NCBI GenBank assembly: GCA_964481835.1
Contig: CAYZTT010000001.1
Span: forward strand, 48,283 to 112,282
From: JABIBT01 sp964481835
GTDB taxonomy: Archaea > Nanobdellota > Nanobdellia > SCGC-AAA011-G17 > PNOQ01
DNA length: 64,000 nt
Direction of reading: 5' to 3'
Part shown: positions 6,751 to 15,381 of the stretch, one piece after another
Layout of the letters: every line of letters begins with the position of its first letter
Numbering within the stretch: position 1 is the stretch's first letter
Notes under the pieces: generated by a model
What the model was told of the DNA's origin: nothing
Database searches by the model: none
The model's input: the letters and a program-made list of their open reading frames with translations, nothing else
Translations under genes and position numbers: made by a program

Positions 6751-7359
6751 ATGAATAAAAAGAAAGCTGTGCAGCAATTGGGTGAATTGAGAAAGAATAC
6801 TAAAAATATGCGATTGACTGCAGAAAAATGGGATAGGCCATGGAAAACTCTGATTGCCATATTGTTGTCTGCTAGGACCCGTGATGAAATGACTATCCCT
6901 GTAGCTAGAGAGTTGTTTAAGAGATATTCTAGTTTGAATAAACTCAGTAATGCAAAATTAAGGGATGTTGAGAAAATAATCAGACCGATAAATTTTTACA
7001 AAAATAAATCCAAAAATGTTTTAGGTTGCTCAAAAATGTTATTGGAGACCCATGGGGGAAAGGTCCCTAAGAATTTTGAGGAGTTGTTACATTTGCCTGG
7101 TGTTGGTAGGAAGACTGCCAATGTATTTTTGTCTGAATATGGAGGTGCAGCAATCGGTGTGGACACACACGTGTTTTACATTTCCAAGAAACTGAGTTGG
7201 AGTAATGGAAAAACCCCTGAGAAGGTAGAGGGCGACCTTAAGAGATTGTTTCCTAAGAACTACTGGACCAAGGTAAACCCAGTATTGGTAAGATTCGGAA
7301 AAACGTATACAAGTAGAAAGGTGAAAGATAAATTGCTTCTTAAGATTAAAAATTTATGA
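6751..7359 (+). CDS. nth: Endonuclease III-like DNA glycosylase/AP lyase
   Basis: 202 aa from ATG 6751, chosen because the TATA box is 25 nt away; an ATG at 6730 is too close. It acts in base excision repair of oxidised pyrimidines. The helix-hairpin-helix LPGVGRKTA (115-123) supplies catalytic Lys121, and GVDTH (136-140) supplies Asp138, matching E. coli positions 120 and 138. The C-terminal four-Cys iron-sulfur cluster loop is absent: the protein ends in a Lys-rich tail with only one Cys (position 93) in the whole chain. Transcribed divergently from eamA. Confidence 0.92.
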   Translation: MNKKKAVQQLGELRKNTKNMRLTAEKWDRPWKTLIAILLSARTRDEMTIPVARELFKRYSSLNKLSNAKLRDVEKIIRPINFYKNKSKNVLGCSKMLLETHGGKVPKNFEELLHLPGVGRKTANVFLSEYGGAAIGVDTHVFYISKKLSWSNGKTPEKVEGDLKRLFPKNYWTKVNPVLVRFGKTYTSRKVKDKLLLKIKNL

Positions 7360-7474
7360 GTTTAGAGTGTAATGACTATTACTTTTAGAGTGGTATCGGC
7401 TTCTAATATATAGGTGAAAATTGTTATAATGAAATTGGAGAATATATATAAATGAAAGTTGGGATAGTCAAGAT

Positions 7475-7582
7475 ATGAATAAAGAAATTAAGATCTTGAA
7501 GATAATGAAAGAAGAGAGATGTGATTGGGAAGAGGCACAGAAACGCGAAGAAGAAAGAAAAGATCTAAAAGAATTCTTTTAG
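7475..7582 (+). CDS. 35-aa charged helical microprotein
   Basis: 35 codons plus TAG: a short helix rich in Glu and Lys with one Cys, followed by a predicted amphipathic stretch ending in LKEFF. Support comes from a TATA box (AATATATATA, 7441-7450) about 29 nt before the ATG, which suits a leaderless transcript. The 3' end overlaps the end of the convergent gene by 4 bp. The earlier ATG at 7452 gives only a nine-codon frame. No family was recognised and translation is unproven. Confidence 0.45.
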   Translation: MNKEIKILKIMKEERCDWEEAQKREEERKDLKEFF

Positions 7583-7983
7583 TTTGCTTTTAATGTTGGA
7601 AGCCTTACATGTGGTGGCAAATTTACATCTTGGCTTAACACTAGCGCCTTAATGTTGCATCTTGCTAGAATCGAGTTTATTATTAGTGGAGAAATGTCCT
7701 TTTGCAGACTTTTGCTTTTGTTCCACTCCTTTGTGATTCCATCAATTTTTTTTGGATCATCCATATATAGAACATGCCCATTCAGTTGAATTGCGCCCAC
7801 TTCTGGATCGTACGTAGATTTAAACTCAAAGCTAATCTTGAGTATATCATCTGAACTAGAAACAGAGAGCTTCTCCTGCTCAACATTCTTTATATCAATA
7901 TTATTTTTTATTTGGACTTTCCCAACTATCTTGTTATCTTTCTTCGCACCGATTTTATCAAAGTTTAATCCTACTATAGGCAT
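7579..7983 (-). CDS. Conserved archaeal protein, possibly SecB-like fold
   Basis: 134 aa, beta-rich in the middle (repeated strands about 20-75) with two C-terminal helices (about 85-120) and the ending DVNLPPHVRLPTLK. The pattern of a strand-rich core, an ILARCNIKAL helix and an NLPP-x-x-LP tail recalls a small protein family that is widespread in DPANN archaea; SecB-like chaperone architecture is possible but unproven. It lies just upstream of argS, 46 bp away. No catalytic motif is visible. Confidence 0.7.
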   Translation of the reverse strand: MPIVGLNFDKIGAKKDNKIVGKVQIKNNIDIKNVEQEKLSVSSSDDILKISFEFKSTYDPEVGAIQLNGHVLYMDDPKKIDGITKEWNKSKSLQKDISPLIINSILARCNIKALVLSQDVNLPPHVRLPTLKAN

Positions 7984-8029
7984 TTAACATCACCAGAATA
8001 AAGAATTTCTAGTTCATTTATAAGTGTTT

Positions 8030-9709
8030 CTACATTTCCTTGGGCAGGGGGATATTTAGTATTGTGAATGTATTTCTAAATACTTGTTGTGTTGCCTTTA
8101 TCATCTCTATCCTGGCCCCTTTTAGGCCCTTCTCGGATTGATTTATATGGCATGAATGGTAGAACTCATTAAAAATCCTAGCTAGTTCTAGGATGTAGTT
8201 AGTTAGTGTGTGTGGAGAGTTTTTTTCTTTAGATTTTTTTATAATCTCTGGAAATGAGGAAAGTTTCTTAATTAGTTTAAATTCTACTTTGTTCTTTACT
8301 AATTTGTAGTTAGGAGTATCTGCTTTTACTTTTTTAAGTATTGAGTTTATTCTGGCATTAGAATATTGTAAATATGGGCAAGTATCTCCTTCAAAACTCA
8401 ATGCTTTCTCCATATCAAAAATTATGTCTTTATTTGAATCTTGATTTAGCATTGTAAATTTAATTGCCCCCAGAACTATCTCTGTTGCGATTCTTTCCGT
8501 TTTTGTTTTTGTCCAGGATTTATATCTCGATTTTAGATCTTTGATTGTTTTTTGTAAAACTTTATCGTAAAAATCTTCATATAGTTCTACTCTCCCTGTT
8601 CTTGAAGATATACTGCCCCCTTTTAGTTTTACTTGTCCGTGTGGGACATGTATCATTGATTTTTTAAATCCAATTATATCTAATGTTCTGAATAGTTGTT
8701 GAAAATAGAACTTTTGTTCGTCCCCGGTAACGTATATAGATTCATTTATTCTGTATTCATTAAATTTTATCTTGGCCAATGCAAGATCTTTAGTAGAATA
8801 AAGTGAAGTTCCATCTGATTTTCTTAATAAAAACTTTTTAAGATTATATTTCTCTAAATCTATTAGTATTGCTCCTTCATCCTCATATGCTATTTTTTTC
8901 TTTATTAGATCATCAACTATCTTTTGTCCTGGTTTTTCAACTTCTGACTCTAAAAAATATCTTTCAATTTTTATGTTTAGTTGTTTTGCTATCTCTTTGA
9001 ATTCATCTAGACTCCACTTTCTAGTTTCTCTCCATATTTTGGTTAAGTGAGGATCTCCACTTTCTAGTTTTTTTAATATTTCAGAGACCTCCTCTTTGTA
9101 TTTTTTGTTTTTTTCTAATTCTCGATTTGCCTTAACATAAATCTCCCCCATATATTTTCCTTTATTTTTTGGTAGTTTGTCTCCCTTATGGAATTTCTCC
9201 AATGCCCAGATACTTTTGGCTACGTGGGTACCTATGTCTCCTAGGTAAGATACAGGTATTGTCTTATAGTTTGTAAAATTATATAGGTTAACAAGAAAAT
9301 TTCCAATCACAGTATTTCTTAAATGTCCAACATGTATTACTTTATGCGTATTTTGGTTATAGAATTCCACCATAACTTTTTTGTTTTTCCCGATGTTTGA
9401 GTATCCGTATTCTTTTGTCTCTTTTAAAATATTTTTTATTGTGTTCTCTATGAATTCTGCCTTATTTAAGAAGATATTTAGATATGGGCCATTGGATTCT
9501 AATTTGTTTATGAAATTGGGTAATTTTATTTTTTCTAGGTTTTTTGATATGTCCTCTGGAGATTTTTTTAGTTTTTTAGATAATATAAAACATGGAAAGG
9601 TGTAATCTCCTAAATCTAATGAAGGGGGAACTTTTAATGTATTTTCATTTAAAGTTTCCTTTAGCTCCTTGTTAAGAAATTGAATGGTCTTTTTCTTGTA
9701 ATCGATCAT
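8030..9709 (-). CDS. argS: Arginyl-tRNA synthetase
   Basis: 559 aa, class I aminoacyl-tRNA synthetase that charges tRNA-Arg. The HIGH motif appears as HVGHL at 126-130, within the VEFYNQNTHKVIHVGHLRN context typical of ArgRS. The second signature is the K-x-S-SRTG type (GGSISSRTG) rather than KMSKS, as in many ArgRS. An N-terminal Arg-tRNA additional domain (1-85) and a C-terminal DALR anticodon-binding helical domain (about 440-559) are present. The stop is 8 bp from the lonB stop-start neighbourhood, so co-transcription with lonB (upstream) is likely. Confidence 0.97.
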   Translation of the reverse strand: MIDYKKKTIQFLNKELKETLNENTLKVPPSLDLGDYTFPCFILSKKLKKSPEDISKNLEKIKLPNFINKLESNGPYLNIFLNKAEFIENTIKNILKETKEYGYSNIGKNKKVMVEFYNQNTHKVIHVGHLRNTVIGNFLVNLYNFTNYKTIPVSYLGDIGTHVAKSIWALEKFHKGDKLPKNKGKYMGEIYVKANRELEKNKKYKEEVSEILKKLESGDPHLTKIWRETRKWSLDEFKEIAKQLNIKIERYFLESEVEKPGQKIVDDLIKKKIAYEDEGAILIDLEKYNLKKFLLRKSDGTSLYSTKDLALAKIKFNEYRINESIYVTGDEQKFYFQQLFRTLDIIGFKKSMIHVPHGQVKLKGGSISSRTGRVELYEDFYDKVLQKTIKDLKSRYKSWTKTKTERIATEIVLGAIKFTMLNQDSNKDIIFDMEKALSFEGDTCPYLQYSNARINSILKKVKADTPNYKLVKNKVEFKLIKKLSSFPEIIKKSKEKNSPHTLTNYILELARIFNEFYHSCHINQSEKGLKGARIEMIKATQQVFRNTFTILNIPLPKEM

Positions 9710-9717
9710 ATAGAGAA

Positions 9718-11568
9718 TTATTTGAACTTCCTTAAGAAAGTTTTGTTTTTTCTTAGATCTAGTGCATGCTCTAAAACCTGTTTTATATTGTTTACAGGGA
9801 TTATTTTTATTTTAGCTAATTTGTCTTTTGGCAAAACTATATCTTTTTCATTAGATTTAGGAACAATTACTTGTTTAAGCCCGGCTTCTACTGCTGCCTC
9901 TACCTTTGCATTGACTCCTCCAACTGCCAATACATCCCCTCTAACTGAAAGTGAGCCTGTCATTGCAGTATCCTGTCTTATAGGTATCTTCTTTAGTGCA
10001 GAAAAGATGGCTGTTGCAACAGCTATTGATGCTGAATCTCCTTCTACCCCCTCATGGGTTTGTAGAAATTGTACATAAATATCATATTTCTCTTTGATAT
10101 CTTCACCAAAATATTTCATAATAATTGCAGATACATTTTTTATCGCTTCTTTGGCTATATTTCCTAAAGACCCGGTTGCAATGAATTCTGCTTTTTTCCC
10201 TCCAGGAGTGATCTCTGATTCTATTGGGAGTATCATTCCTGAAAAATTAGGTGAAGACCCTAAAACCGCCAGTCCGTTTACTCTGCCAATTACGGAATCT
10301 TCAGTTTTTATGATATCATATTCTTTTTTTGTTTCTATATATTTATCTGCAATCTGTTTTTCTAATGACCTGGCCATCCTTTTTGCTTTCTTTATGTGGA
10401 TTGGTTCTACTAACTTAGCTCCCTCTTCTTGGGCTACATCCCCCGATGCCCTAATTAGTCCTCCAAGATCCCTAAGGTGAAGTGTTAATTTGTTTGACTT
10501 CCCAGATTTTATTTTTGACTCCTGTACAATATCTTTTATTGCTGCAGTTGAAAAATGAGGTATTTTTTTATCTTTTTTTACTTCTTGTGCTATGAACCTT
10601 GCGATCTTCTTTCTGTTTTTCTCGTTATCATCCATTTCATTATCCATATATATTTCATAACCATACCCGCGTATTCTAGACCTTAATGCGGGGTGCATAG
10701 TTTTTACAGTCTCTAGGTTTCCAGCAGCTATTAAAACAAAATCACATGGAACTGGTTCTGTCCTTACCATTGCACCAGCAGATCTTTCTGATTGTCCAGT
10801 TATAGAATATTTTTTCTCTTGGAGTGCTGTTAAAAGCTCTTGTTGGGTCTCAGATCTAAGTGTAGCTATTTCATCAATAAATAAAACCCCCCTGTTAGCC
10901 CTATGAATCATCCCAGGAACTACTCTCTCGTGTGCAGGGGTTCCAAGCCCGCCAGATTGAAATGGGTCGTGGAGAACATCACCAAGTAGTGCGCCTGCAT
11001 GTGAACCTGTAGCTTCTATGAATGGTGCCTGTTGTGTAGTTTTATGATTAATTATTAATTTGGGTATTCCTTTTTCCCCAGTTTTCATTTTTTTATTAAG
11101 ATTGAAAAATATTACAAACATGGCTAAAATTACCATAGACCCTATAAGGGATGCTGCCCCCATAATATCTCCATATTCACTTCTGATCCACCAAGGGGTA
11201 AACATTGTTAATAAAAAAACTATTATTAATAGTATATTTTTACCCTTCATAGAATTCCGATCTTCAAGCTTGAGTGTAGTAATTAGTTCTTTCCCCTTCC
11301 CAGGTAAAAAGGTTTGAATCTTGGGTACATTTTCATCTTCAGAATTAACTAATGATACCACATCTTGTAAATTTTCTTTAGGTAATAATTCTGCTAATGC
11401 CTGGCCTAACATTGATTTTCCAGTTCCTGGATCCCCAATGAGGAGAACGTGCCTTCTTTGTTTTGCTGCTTTTTTTATAATCTCTAAGGCGTGCTCTTGT
11501 CCAATAACTTGATCATGTGTTTTTTCAGGAACTGCAATATCCTTTGTAGTTTTAATAATTTTAGGCAT
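9718..11568 (-). CDS. lonB: Archaeal LonB, membrane-anchored ATP-dependent protease
   Basis: 616 aa. AAA+ module with Walker A GDPGTGKS (about 46-53); two TM helices inserted at about 108-157, as in archaeal LonB; Walker B region VLFIDEIATL and sensor segments; then the Lon proteolytic domain with Ser512 (GVEGDSAS) and Lys555 (GGVNAKV), the Ser-Lys dyad. It degrades unfolded and short-lived proteins at the membrane. The downstream neighbour is argS (8-bp gap). The arrangement is complete, with no missing catalytic residues. Confidence 0.97.
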   Translation of the reverse strand: MPKIIKTTKDIAVPEKTHDQVIGQEHALEIIKKAAKQRRHVLLIGDPGTGKSMLGQALAELLPKENLQDVVSLVNSEDENVPKIQTFLPGKGKELITTLKLEDRNSMKGKNILLIIVFLLTMFTPWWIRSEYGDIMGAASLIGSMVILAMFVIFFNLNKKMKTGEKGIPKLIINHKTTQQAPFIEATGSHAGALLGDVLHDPFQSGGLGTPAHERVVPGMIHRANRGVLFIDEIATLRSETQQELLTALQEKKYSITGQSERSAGAMVRTEPVPCDFVLIAAGNLETVKTMHPALRSRIRGYGYEIYMDNEMDDNEKNRKKIARFIAQEVKKDKKIPHFSTAAIKDIVQESKIKSGKSNKLTLHLRDLGGLIRASGDVAQEEGAKLVEPIHIKKAKRMARSLEKQIADKYIETKKEYDIIKTEDSVIGRVNGLAVLGSSPNFSGMILPIESEITPGGKKAEFIATGSLGNIAKEAIKNVSAIIMKYFGEDIKEKYDIYVQFLQTHEGVEGDSASIAVATAIFSALKKIPIRQDTAMTGSLSVRGDVLAVGGVNAKVEAAVEAGLKQVIVPKSNEKDIVLPKDKLAKIKIIPVNNIKQVLEHALDLRKNKTFLRKFK

Positions 11569-11595
11569 TTTGTGAATATAGAAAGTTGAAAAGAA

Positions 11596-11859
11596 TTAGA
11601 TTATGTCTTCTTCGGCAACAACTATAAAATCACCGATTGCGATTACTGCGCTAAAAGGAATTAATAATCGTCCTTCGTCTGTTCTTTCCAAATCTAAATT
11701 AGAAGCAAGTGATGTTGGACTTTTCAGTTCAAGCTGCAATAGTTCTCCTGTTTTTGTTTCAAAATGAATATTTCCTAAATCTCCAAATTTCTTTCCAGTC
11801 TTACTAACTATTGTTTTTCCAAGAAGATGTTTTGAATATCTTTTATCATTATTTGACAT
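11596..11859 (-). CDS. PRC-barrel domain protein (copy 1)
   Basis: 87 aa, a single PRC-barrel: LLGKTIVSKTGKKFGDL at about 12-28 is the family's first strands, followed by the LIPFSAVIAIGDFIVV strands (about 65-81). PRC-barrel proteins bind other proteins, and in halophilic archaea family members (CdpB1/CdpB2) act with SepF in FtsZ-based division; a division role here is inference. A paralog is at 27647-27916. It lies between lonB and a small membrane protein gene near the predicted origin. Confidence 0.88.
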   Translation of the reverse strand: MSNNDKRYSKHLLGKTIVSKTGKKFGDLGNIHFETKTGELLQLELKSPTSLASNLDLERTDEGRLLIPFSAVIAIGDFIVVAEEDII

Positions 11860-11909
11860 TTTAGGGGCCTCCTTAAATAAGGGAGTATTATCTGCTTTAT
11901 AAAATTTTC

Positions 11910-12221
11910 TTAATCTACTTCTAGGGCATTAGCCAATGTTTCTCTTAATTCTTCAAATGAAGACTTTATACTGTTCTTTATTTCTACTATAAGTGGTTCA
12001 TCATTAACTGATTGGGCAATAGATGCTCCCGTTTGGATATATTCATTATCTGATTGTATTGCTTGATCAACAGACAGACTGCCCATTATTGTAAAAAATA
12101 AAATCATTACTATAATAGCAATTACAATTAATTTTAATGCAGTTCTTGTGAATAAATGTTTAGATATTTCTAAGACTATTACCCCTACTACTATTATAAT
12201 AATAATTGATATTATATCCAT
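11910..12221 (-). CDS. Small two-TM protein with acidic C-terminal helix
   Basis: 103 aa. TM helices at about 3-19 and 28-50, a short linker, and an amphipathic helical tail (about 60-103) that is acidic at the end. No family was recognised. It is the first minus-strand gene left of the putative origin. The tail looks like a coiled-coil or docking segment. A TATA-like element is hard to place because the adjoining sequence is uniformly AT-rich. Confidence 0.65.
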   Translation of the reverse strand: MDIISIIIIIVVGVIVLEISKHLFTRTALKLIVIAIIVMILFFTIMGSLSVDQAIQSDNEYIQTGASIAQSVNDEPLIVEIKNSIKSSFEELRETLANALEVD

Positions 12222-12280
12222 ATCAATATAATAAGAGTTTTTATTTATAAGGTTTTTTATGGCTGAATAAATCGGGGACT

Positions 12281-12302
12281 CCCACCCCTATTTCTATTGG
12301 AA
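12281..12302 (-). repeat. ORB-like element 1
   Basis: Minus strand reads TTCCAATAGAAATAGGGG followed by TGGG, similar to the archaeal mini-ORB core TTCCAnTGGAAA plus a G tract that Orc1/Cdc6 recognises. One mismatch is in the palindromic half and the G tract is slightly closer than usual. Confidence 0.55.
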
Positions 12303-12324
12303 TTATTGTATTTATGGATGTGAT

Positions 12325-12341
12325 GGGTATTTCATATGGAA
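12325..12341 (-). repeat. ORB-like element 2 (degenerate)
   Basis: Minus strand TTCCATATGAAATACCC keeps the TTCCAnnnGAAA core but has a C tract in place of the G tract. It lies 39 bp from element 1 in the same orientation. Confidence 0.35.
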
Positions 12342-12463
12342 TTATTTTTTAAGGTATTTTTTGTATGGGGTTTTACGTGTGTTTAAGTGTATTTTTATTG
12401 ATTTTTAGTAAAAATTTTTATGTTTCAAATTTATGGTTTAGAAGTCTTGAAAGTGAAGAATTT

Positions 12464-12538
12464 GATTATATATTATATATTATATTTATAAGTTTTATTA
12501 TTATATATATATTATATTATTATATATATATTTTATAG
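12464..12538. other. AT-rich duplex-unwinding element
   Basis: About 75 bp of almost uninterrupted TATATATT/TATTATAT runs with only three G and no C. It lies between left-pointing and right-pointing ORB-like elements, as expected of the melting region of an archaeal origin. Confidence 0.6.
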
Positions 12539-12554
12539 TGTTACTATTGAAAAG

Positions 12555-12574
12555 TTTCTATAGGAAGAAGGGGT
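12555..12574 (+). repeat. ORB-like element 4 (degenerate)
   Basis: TTTCTATAGGAAGAAGGGGT resembles the ORB consensus with a one-base deletion before the G tract, in plus orientation. The G tract is intact. Confidence 0.4.
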
Positions 12575-12604
12575 GTACCCATCTGCAAACATGAATCAAG
12601 AAAG

Positions 12605-12624
12605 TTCCATTGGAAATATAGGTC
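12605..12624 (+). repeat. ORB-like element 3
   Basis: TTCCATTGGAAATATAGGTC carries a perfect TTCCAnTGGAAA core with a GG pair at the usual distance. Plus orientation, 60 bp before the cdc6 start. Confidence 0.6.
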
Positions 12625-12684
12625 CGTGTCTCTATTTTTTAGTATAGCAATATTTATAATCATAATTTATCAGTCGTTTTTAAG

Positions 12685-13902
12685 ATGACTAAATCAGATA
12701 TTAATGAATTTTTTGAAGATTATTTGAGTAAGGACGGGTTATTTAGGGATAAGAAAGTATTGCAATCTAGTTACACTCCAGATAACATACCTCACAGGGA
12801 TGCAGAGATAAAAGAAATTGCGAGTATGATGGCGCCTGCACTTAGGGGAGAAAAACCTTCTAATTTATTTTTATATGGGAAAACTGGGACTGGGAAGACT
12901 CTTTCTGTATTGCATGTTGTTGAAAAGTTAAGGAAAATTGCTAAGCAAAAGAATATTAATATGATTATACACACTTTAAATTGTAAATTAAAAAAAGTTG
13001 CAGATACTGAATATAGGTTGATTTCTAACTTGGCTAGACATTTTGGAGAAGATGTACCTGTTACGGGGTTGGCAACTGATGAAATCTATAAAAGATTTAT
13101 AGATAGTATAGATAGTATAGATAATAAAAACCAAAATATAATTTTAGTATTGGATGAAATAGATCAATTAGTTAAAAAAGCAGGAGATGAGATATTATAT
13201 AATTTAACAAGGTTAAATTCTGAGCTGAAAAATACACAAATTACATTTGTAGGAATTTCTAATGATTTAAGATTTGCAAATGATTTGGATCCAAGGGTAA
13301 AATCTTCATTAACTGAAGAAGATATTAATTTCCCATCTTACAATGCACTCCAGTTACAAGACATTTTGAATGAACGAGCAAAAAATGCATTCAAAGAAGG
13401 AAGAATAGAACAAGGCGCAATAGAAAAGTGTGCTGCATTAGCGGCTAGGGAGCATGGAGATGCTAGGAGGGCATTAGATTTACTTAGGGTTGCTGGAGAA
13501 CTCTCTGAGAGGAAAGGATCGGACAAATTATTGATAAATCATATTGATGAAGCAGAAGATAAAATCGAGAGAGACTTAGTTTCAGATGTAGTGAGTACCT
13601 TACCAAAACAATCGCAATTAGTTCTTTTAGCGGCTTTTAGATTATATGGGAAGGATAATTCTAAAATATTTACTGGAGATGTATATGATTTGTATAAAAC
13701 TTTATCTTCAAATGTAGGCTTAAAACCATTAACACAGAGAAGGATGTCTGATTTGATTGCAGAATTGGATATGTTGGGAATAATAAATGCCAAAGTAATT
13801 AGCAAAGGCAGGTATGGTAGGACAAGAGAAATTAGTATGTCCATCCCAGATACAGAGGTTCCAGAATTGATGGGTGCATTAACAAAATGGCTGAATCTGT
13901 AA
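12685..13902 (+). CDS. cdc6: Orc1/Cdc6 replication initiator
   Basis: 405 aa, standard length. It binds ORB elements and recruits MCM. AAA+ domain with Walker A GKTGTGKT (about 65-72), Walker B LVLDEIDQL (about 153-161), a sensor-2 region with REHGDARRALDLLR (about 251-264), and a C-terminal winged helix (about 305-395). It sits next to its likely target, the origin at 12222-12684, and its end overlaps the DP1 gene by 16 bp. Autoregulation through ORB elements near the promoter is plausible. A TATA-like TATTTATAATCATAA lies at about 12650-12665. Confidence 0.97.
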   Translation: MTKSDINEFFEDYLSKDGLFRDKKVLQSSYTPDNIPHRDAEIKEIASMMAPALRGEKPSNLFLYGKTGTGKTLSVLHVVEKLRKIAKQKNINMIIHTLNCKLKKVADTEYRLISNLARHFGEDVPVTGLATDEIYKRFIDSIDSIDNKNQNIILVLDEIDQLVKKAGDEILYNLTRLNSELKNTQITFVGISNDLRFANDLDPRVKSSLTEEDINFPSYNALQLQDILNERAKNAFKEGRIEQGAIEKCAALAAREHGDARRALDLLRVAGELSERKGSDKLLINHIDEAEDKIERDLVSDVVSTLPKQSQLVLLAAFRLYGKDNSKIFTGDVYDLYKTLSSNVGLKPLTQRRMSDLIAELDMLGIINAKVISKGRYGRTREISMSIPDTEVPELMGALTKWLNL

Positions 13903-15380
13903 AAGGTATCATTAAGATATTTTTAGATAGGGGATATTTGATCGATCCTGGGTTAATAGATGGGATTGATCTAGATAGCGAATTTATTGATAAAAATTTA
14001 GAATCAAATGACAGTGGCGAATTATTAATGTTTAATAAAACAATGATGGCTAAACTTCTTGCAAAAAATACCAGTGTCGAATTAGAAAAACCATTAATGG
14101 AAAAAGATAATGGTCTAAGGCCGTTTAAGATAGTAAAATCTTTTGATAAGAAACCTAGGAAGGTCCAAGTTCAAGATTTTGTAACACATTATGTAAATCG
14201 TTACAACACCTTAAGAACAATACTTCAAAATAGGAATGCATTAATTGCTCCCCTATCTATAAGCAGGATTTTAACAAAGAGGGAGAGGGATAATGTATCT
14301 ACTATAGGATTAGTTTATGGAAAGAGGTATACAAAAAATAATAATTTAATTTTAAGATTAGAGGATAATACCGGAACAATAAATGTGTTAATTAATAGTA
14401 ATAAACAAGAACTTTTTGAGAAATGCAAAGACATAGTGTTGGATGAGGCAATTGGAGTAAAAGGATCCAATGGAGAAAAAATAATTTTTGCTGATGAAGT
14501 TTTCTTCCCTGATGTGGTTTTAGGGGGAAAAGAGATGAAAAAATCTGAGAAGGAAGAATATGCCGCCTTCATATCTGATTTGCATGTTGGTTCTAAGATG
14601 TTCTTAGAGGATCAATTTTTAGATTTTATAAAATGGATAAATGGCGAGACTGGTTCTTCTGAACAAAAGGAGATATCTAAATCTGTAAAATATCTTTTTG
14701 TTATTGGGGATATTGTGGATGGAATTGGCATATATCCCAATCAAGAAGGGGAGTTAAATGTTTTCGATTTGGAGGAACAATACAAATTATGTGCAGAGTT
14801 ATTGGGAAAGATTCGTAAGGACGTTCAAATTTTTATTTGCCCTGGAAATCATGATGCAATTCGGTTGGCAGAACCTCAACCTATATTTGATAAGAATATG
14901 GCTGAAAGTTTATATAACTTGCAGAATGCAACATTGGTATCTAATCCGGCTACAATAAATATAGGGTCCTATGAAGGATTTTCTGGGTTTGATGTATTGT
15001 TGTATCATGGATATTCATTTGACTATTATATTGACCAAATAGAAAGTATTAGGTTTGGAGGGGGGTATGATAGGGGAGATCTAGTGATGAAATTTTTACT
15101 CCAGAAGAGGCATTTGGCTCCTTCCCATGGATCTACACCCATAATTATTGATACCGATGAAGATAATTTGATTATAGATAAAGTGCCTGATTTTTTTGCT
15201 TCAGGGCATATCCATAAAACTAGTATAAGCAATTATGGAAAAACGACTATGATATCTGGGAGTTGTTGGCAGAGTAGAACAACATTTCAGGATAAAGTAG
15301 GACACCATCCTGAACCGGGAAGGGTCCCAATTATTAATCTTAAGACTAGGGATGTAAAACTGATGAAATTTTGTGACTAA
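13887..15380 (+). CDS. polB: DNA polymerase D small subunit DP1 (3'-5' exonuclease)
   Basis: 497 aa, proofreading subunit of the archaeal replicative polymerase PolD. An OB-fold region (about 130-220) precedes a calcineurin-type Mre11-like phosphoesterase with all metal motifs: SDLHVGS (DxH), VIGDIVDG (GDxxD), CPGNHDAIR (GNHD), YHGYSFDYY and ASGHIHKT (GHxH). It overlaps cdc6 by 16 bp, and DP2 begins 1 bp after its stop, so the three form one operon, the same order as in Pyrococcus. Confidence 0.97.
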   Translation: MAESVKGIIKIFLDRGYLIDPGLIDGIDLDSEFIDKNLESNDSGELLMFNKTMMAKLLAKNTSVELEKPLMEKDNGLRPFKIVKSFDKKPRKVQVQDFVTHYVNRYNTLRTILQNRNALIAPLSISRILTKRERDNVSTIGLVYGKRYTKNNNLILRLEDNTGTINVLINSNKQELFEKCKDIVLDEAIGVKGSNGEKIIFADEVFFPDVVLGGKEMKKSEKEEYAAFISDLHVGSKMFLEDQFLDFIKWINGETGSSEQKEISKSVKYLFVIGDIVDGIGIYPNQEGELNVFDLEEQYKLCAELLGKIRKDVQIFICPGNHDAIRLAEPQPIFDKNMAESLYNLQNATLVSNPATINIGSYEGFSGFDVLLYHGYSFDYYIDQIESIRFGGGYDRGDLVMKFLLQKRHLAPSHGSTPIIIDTDEDNLIIDKVPDFFASGHIHKTSISNYGKTTMISGSCWQSRTTFQDKVGHHPEPGRVPIINLKTRDVKLMKFCD

Positions 15381-15381
15381 A

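Larger units (their letters stand above)
12222..12684. other. Putative chromosomal replication origin (oriC)
   Basis: A 463-bp gene-free stretch directly upstream of orc1/cdc6. It holds a nearly pure A/T core (12464-12538) with ORB-like elements on both sides, two to the left in minus orientation and two to the right in plus orientation. Most genes to the left for 7 kb run leftward and those to the right for 6 kb run rightward, consistent with bidirectional replication from here. Confidence 0.72.
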
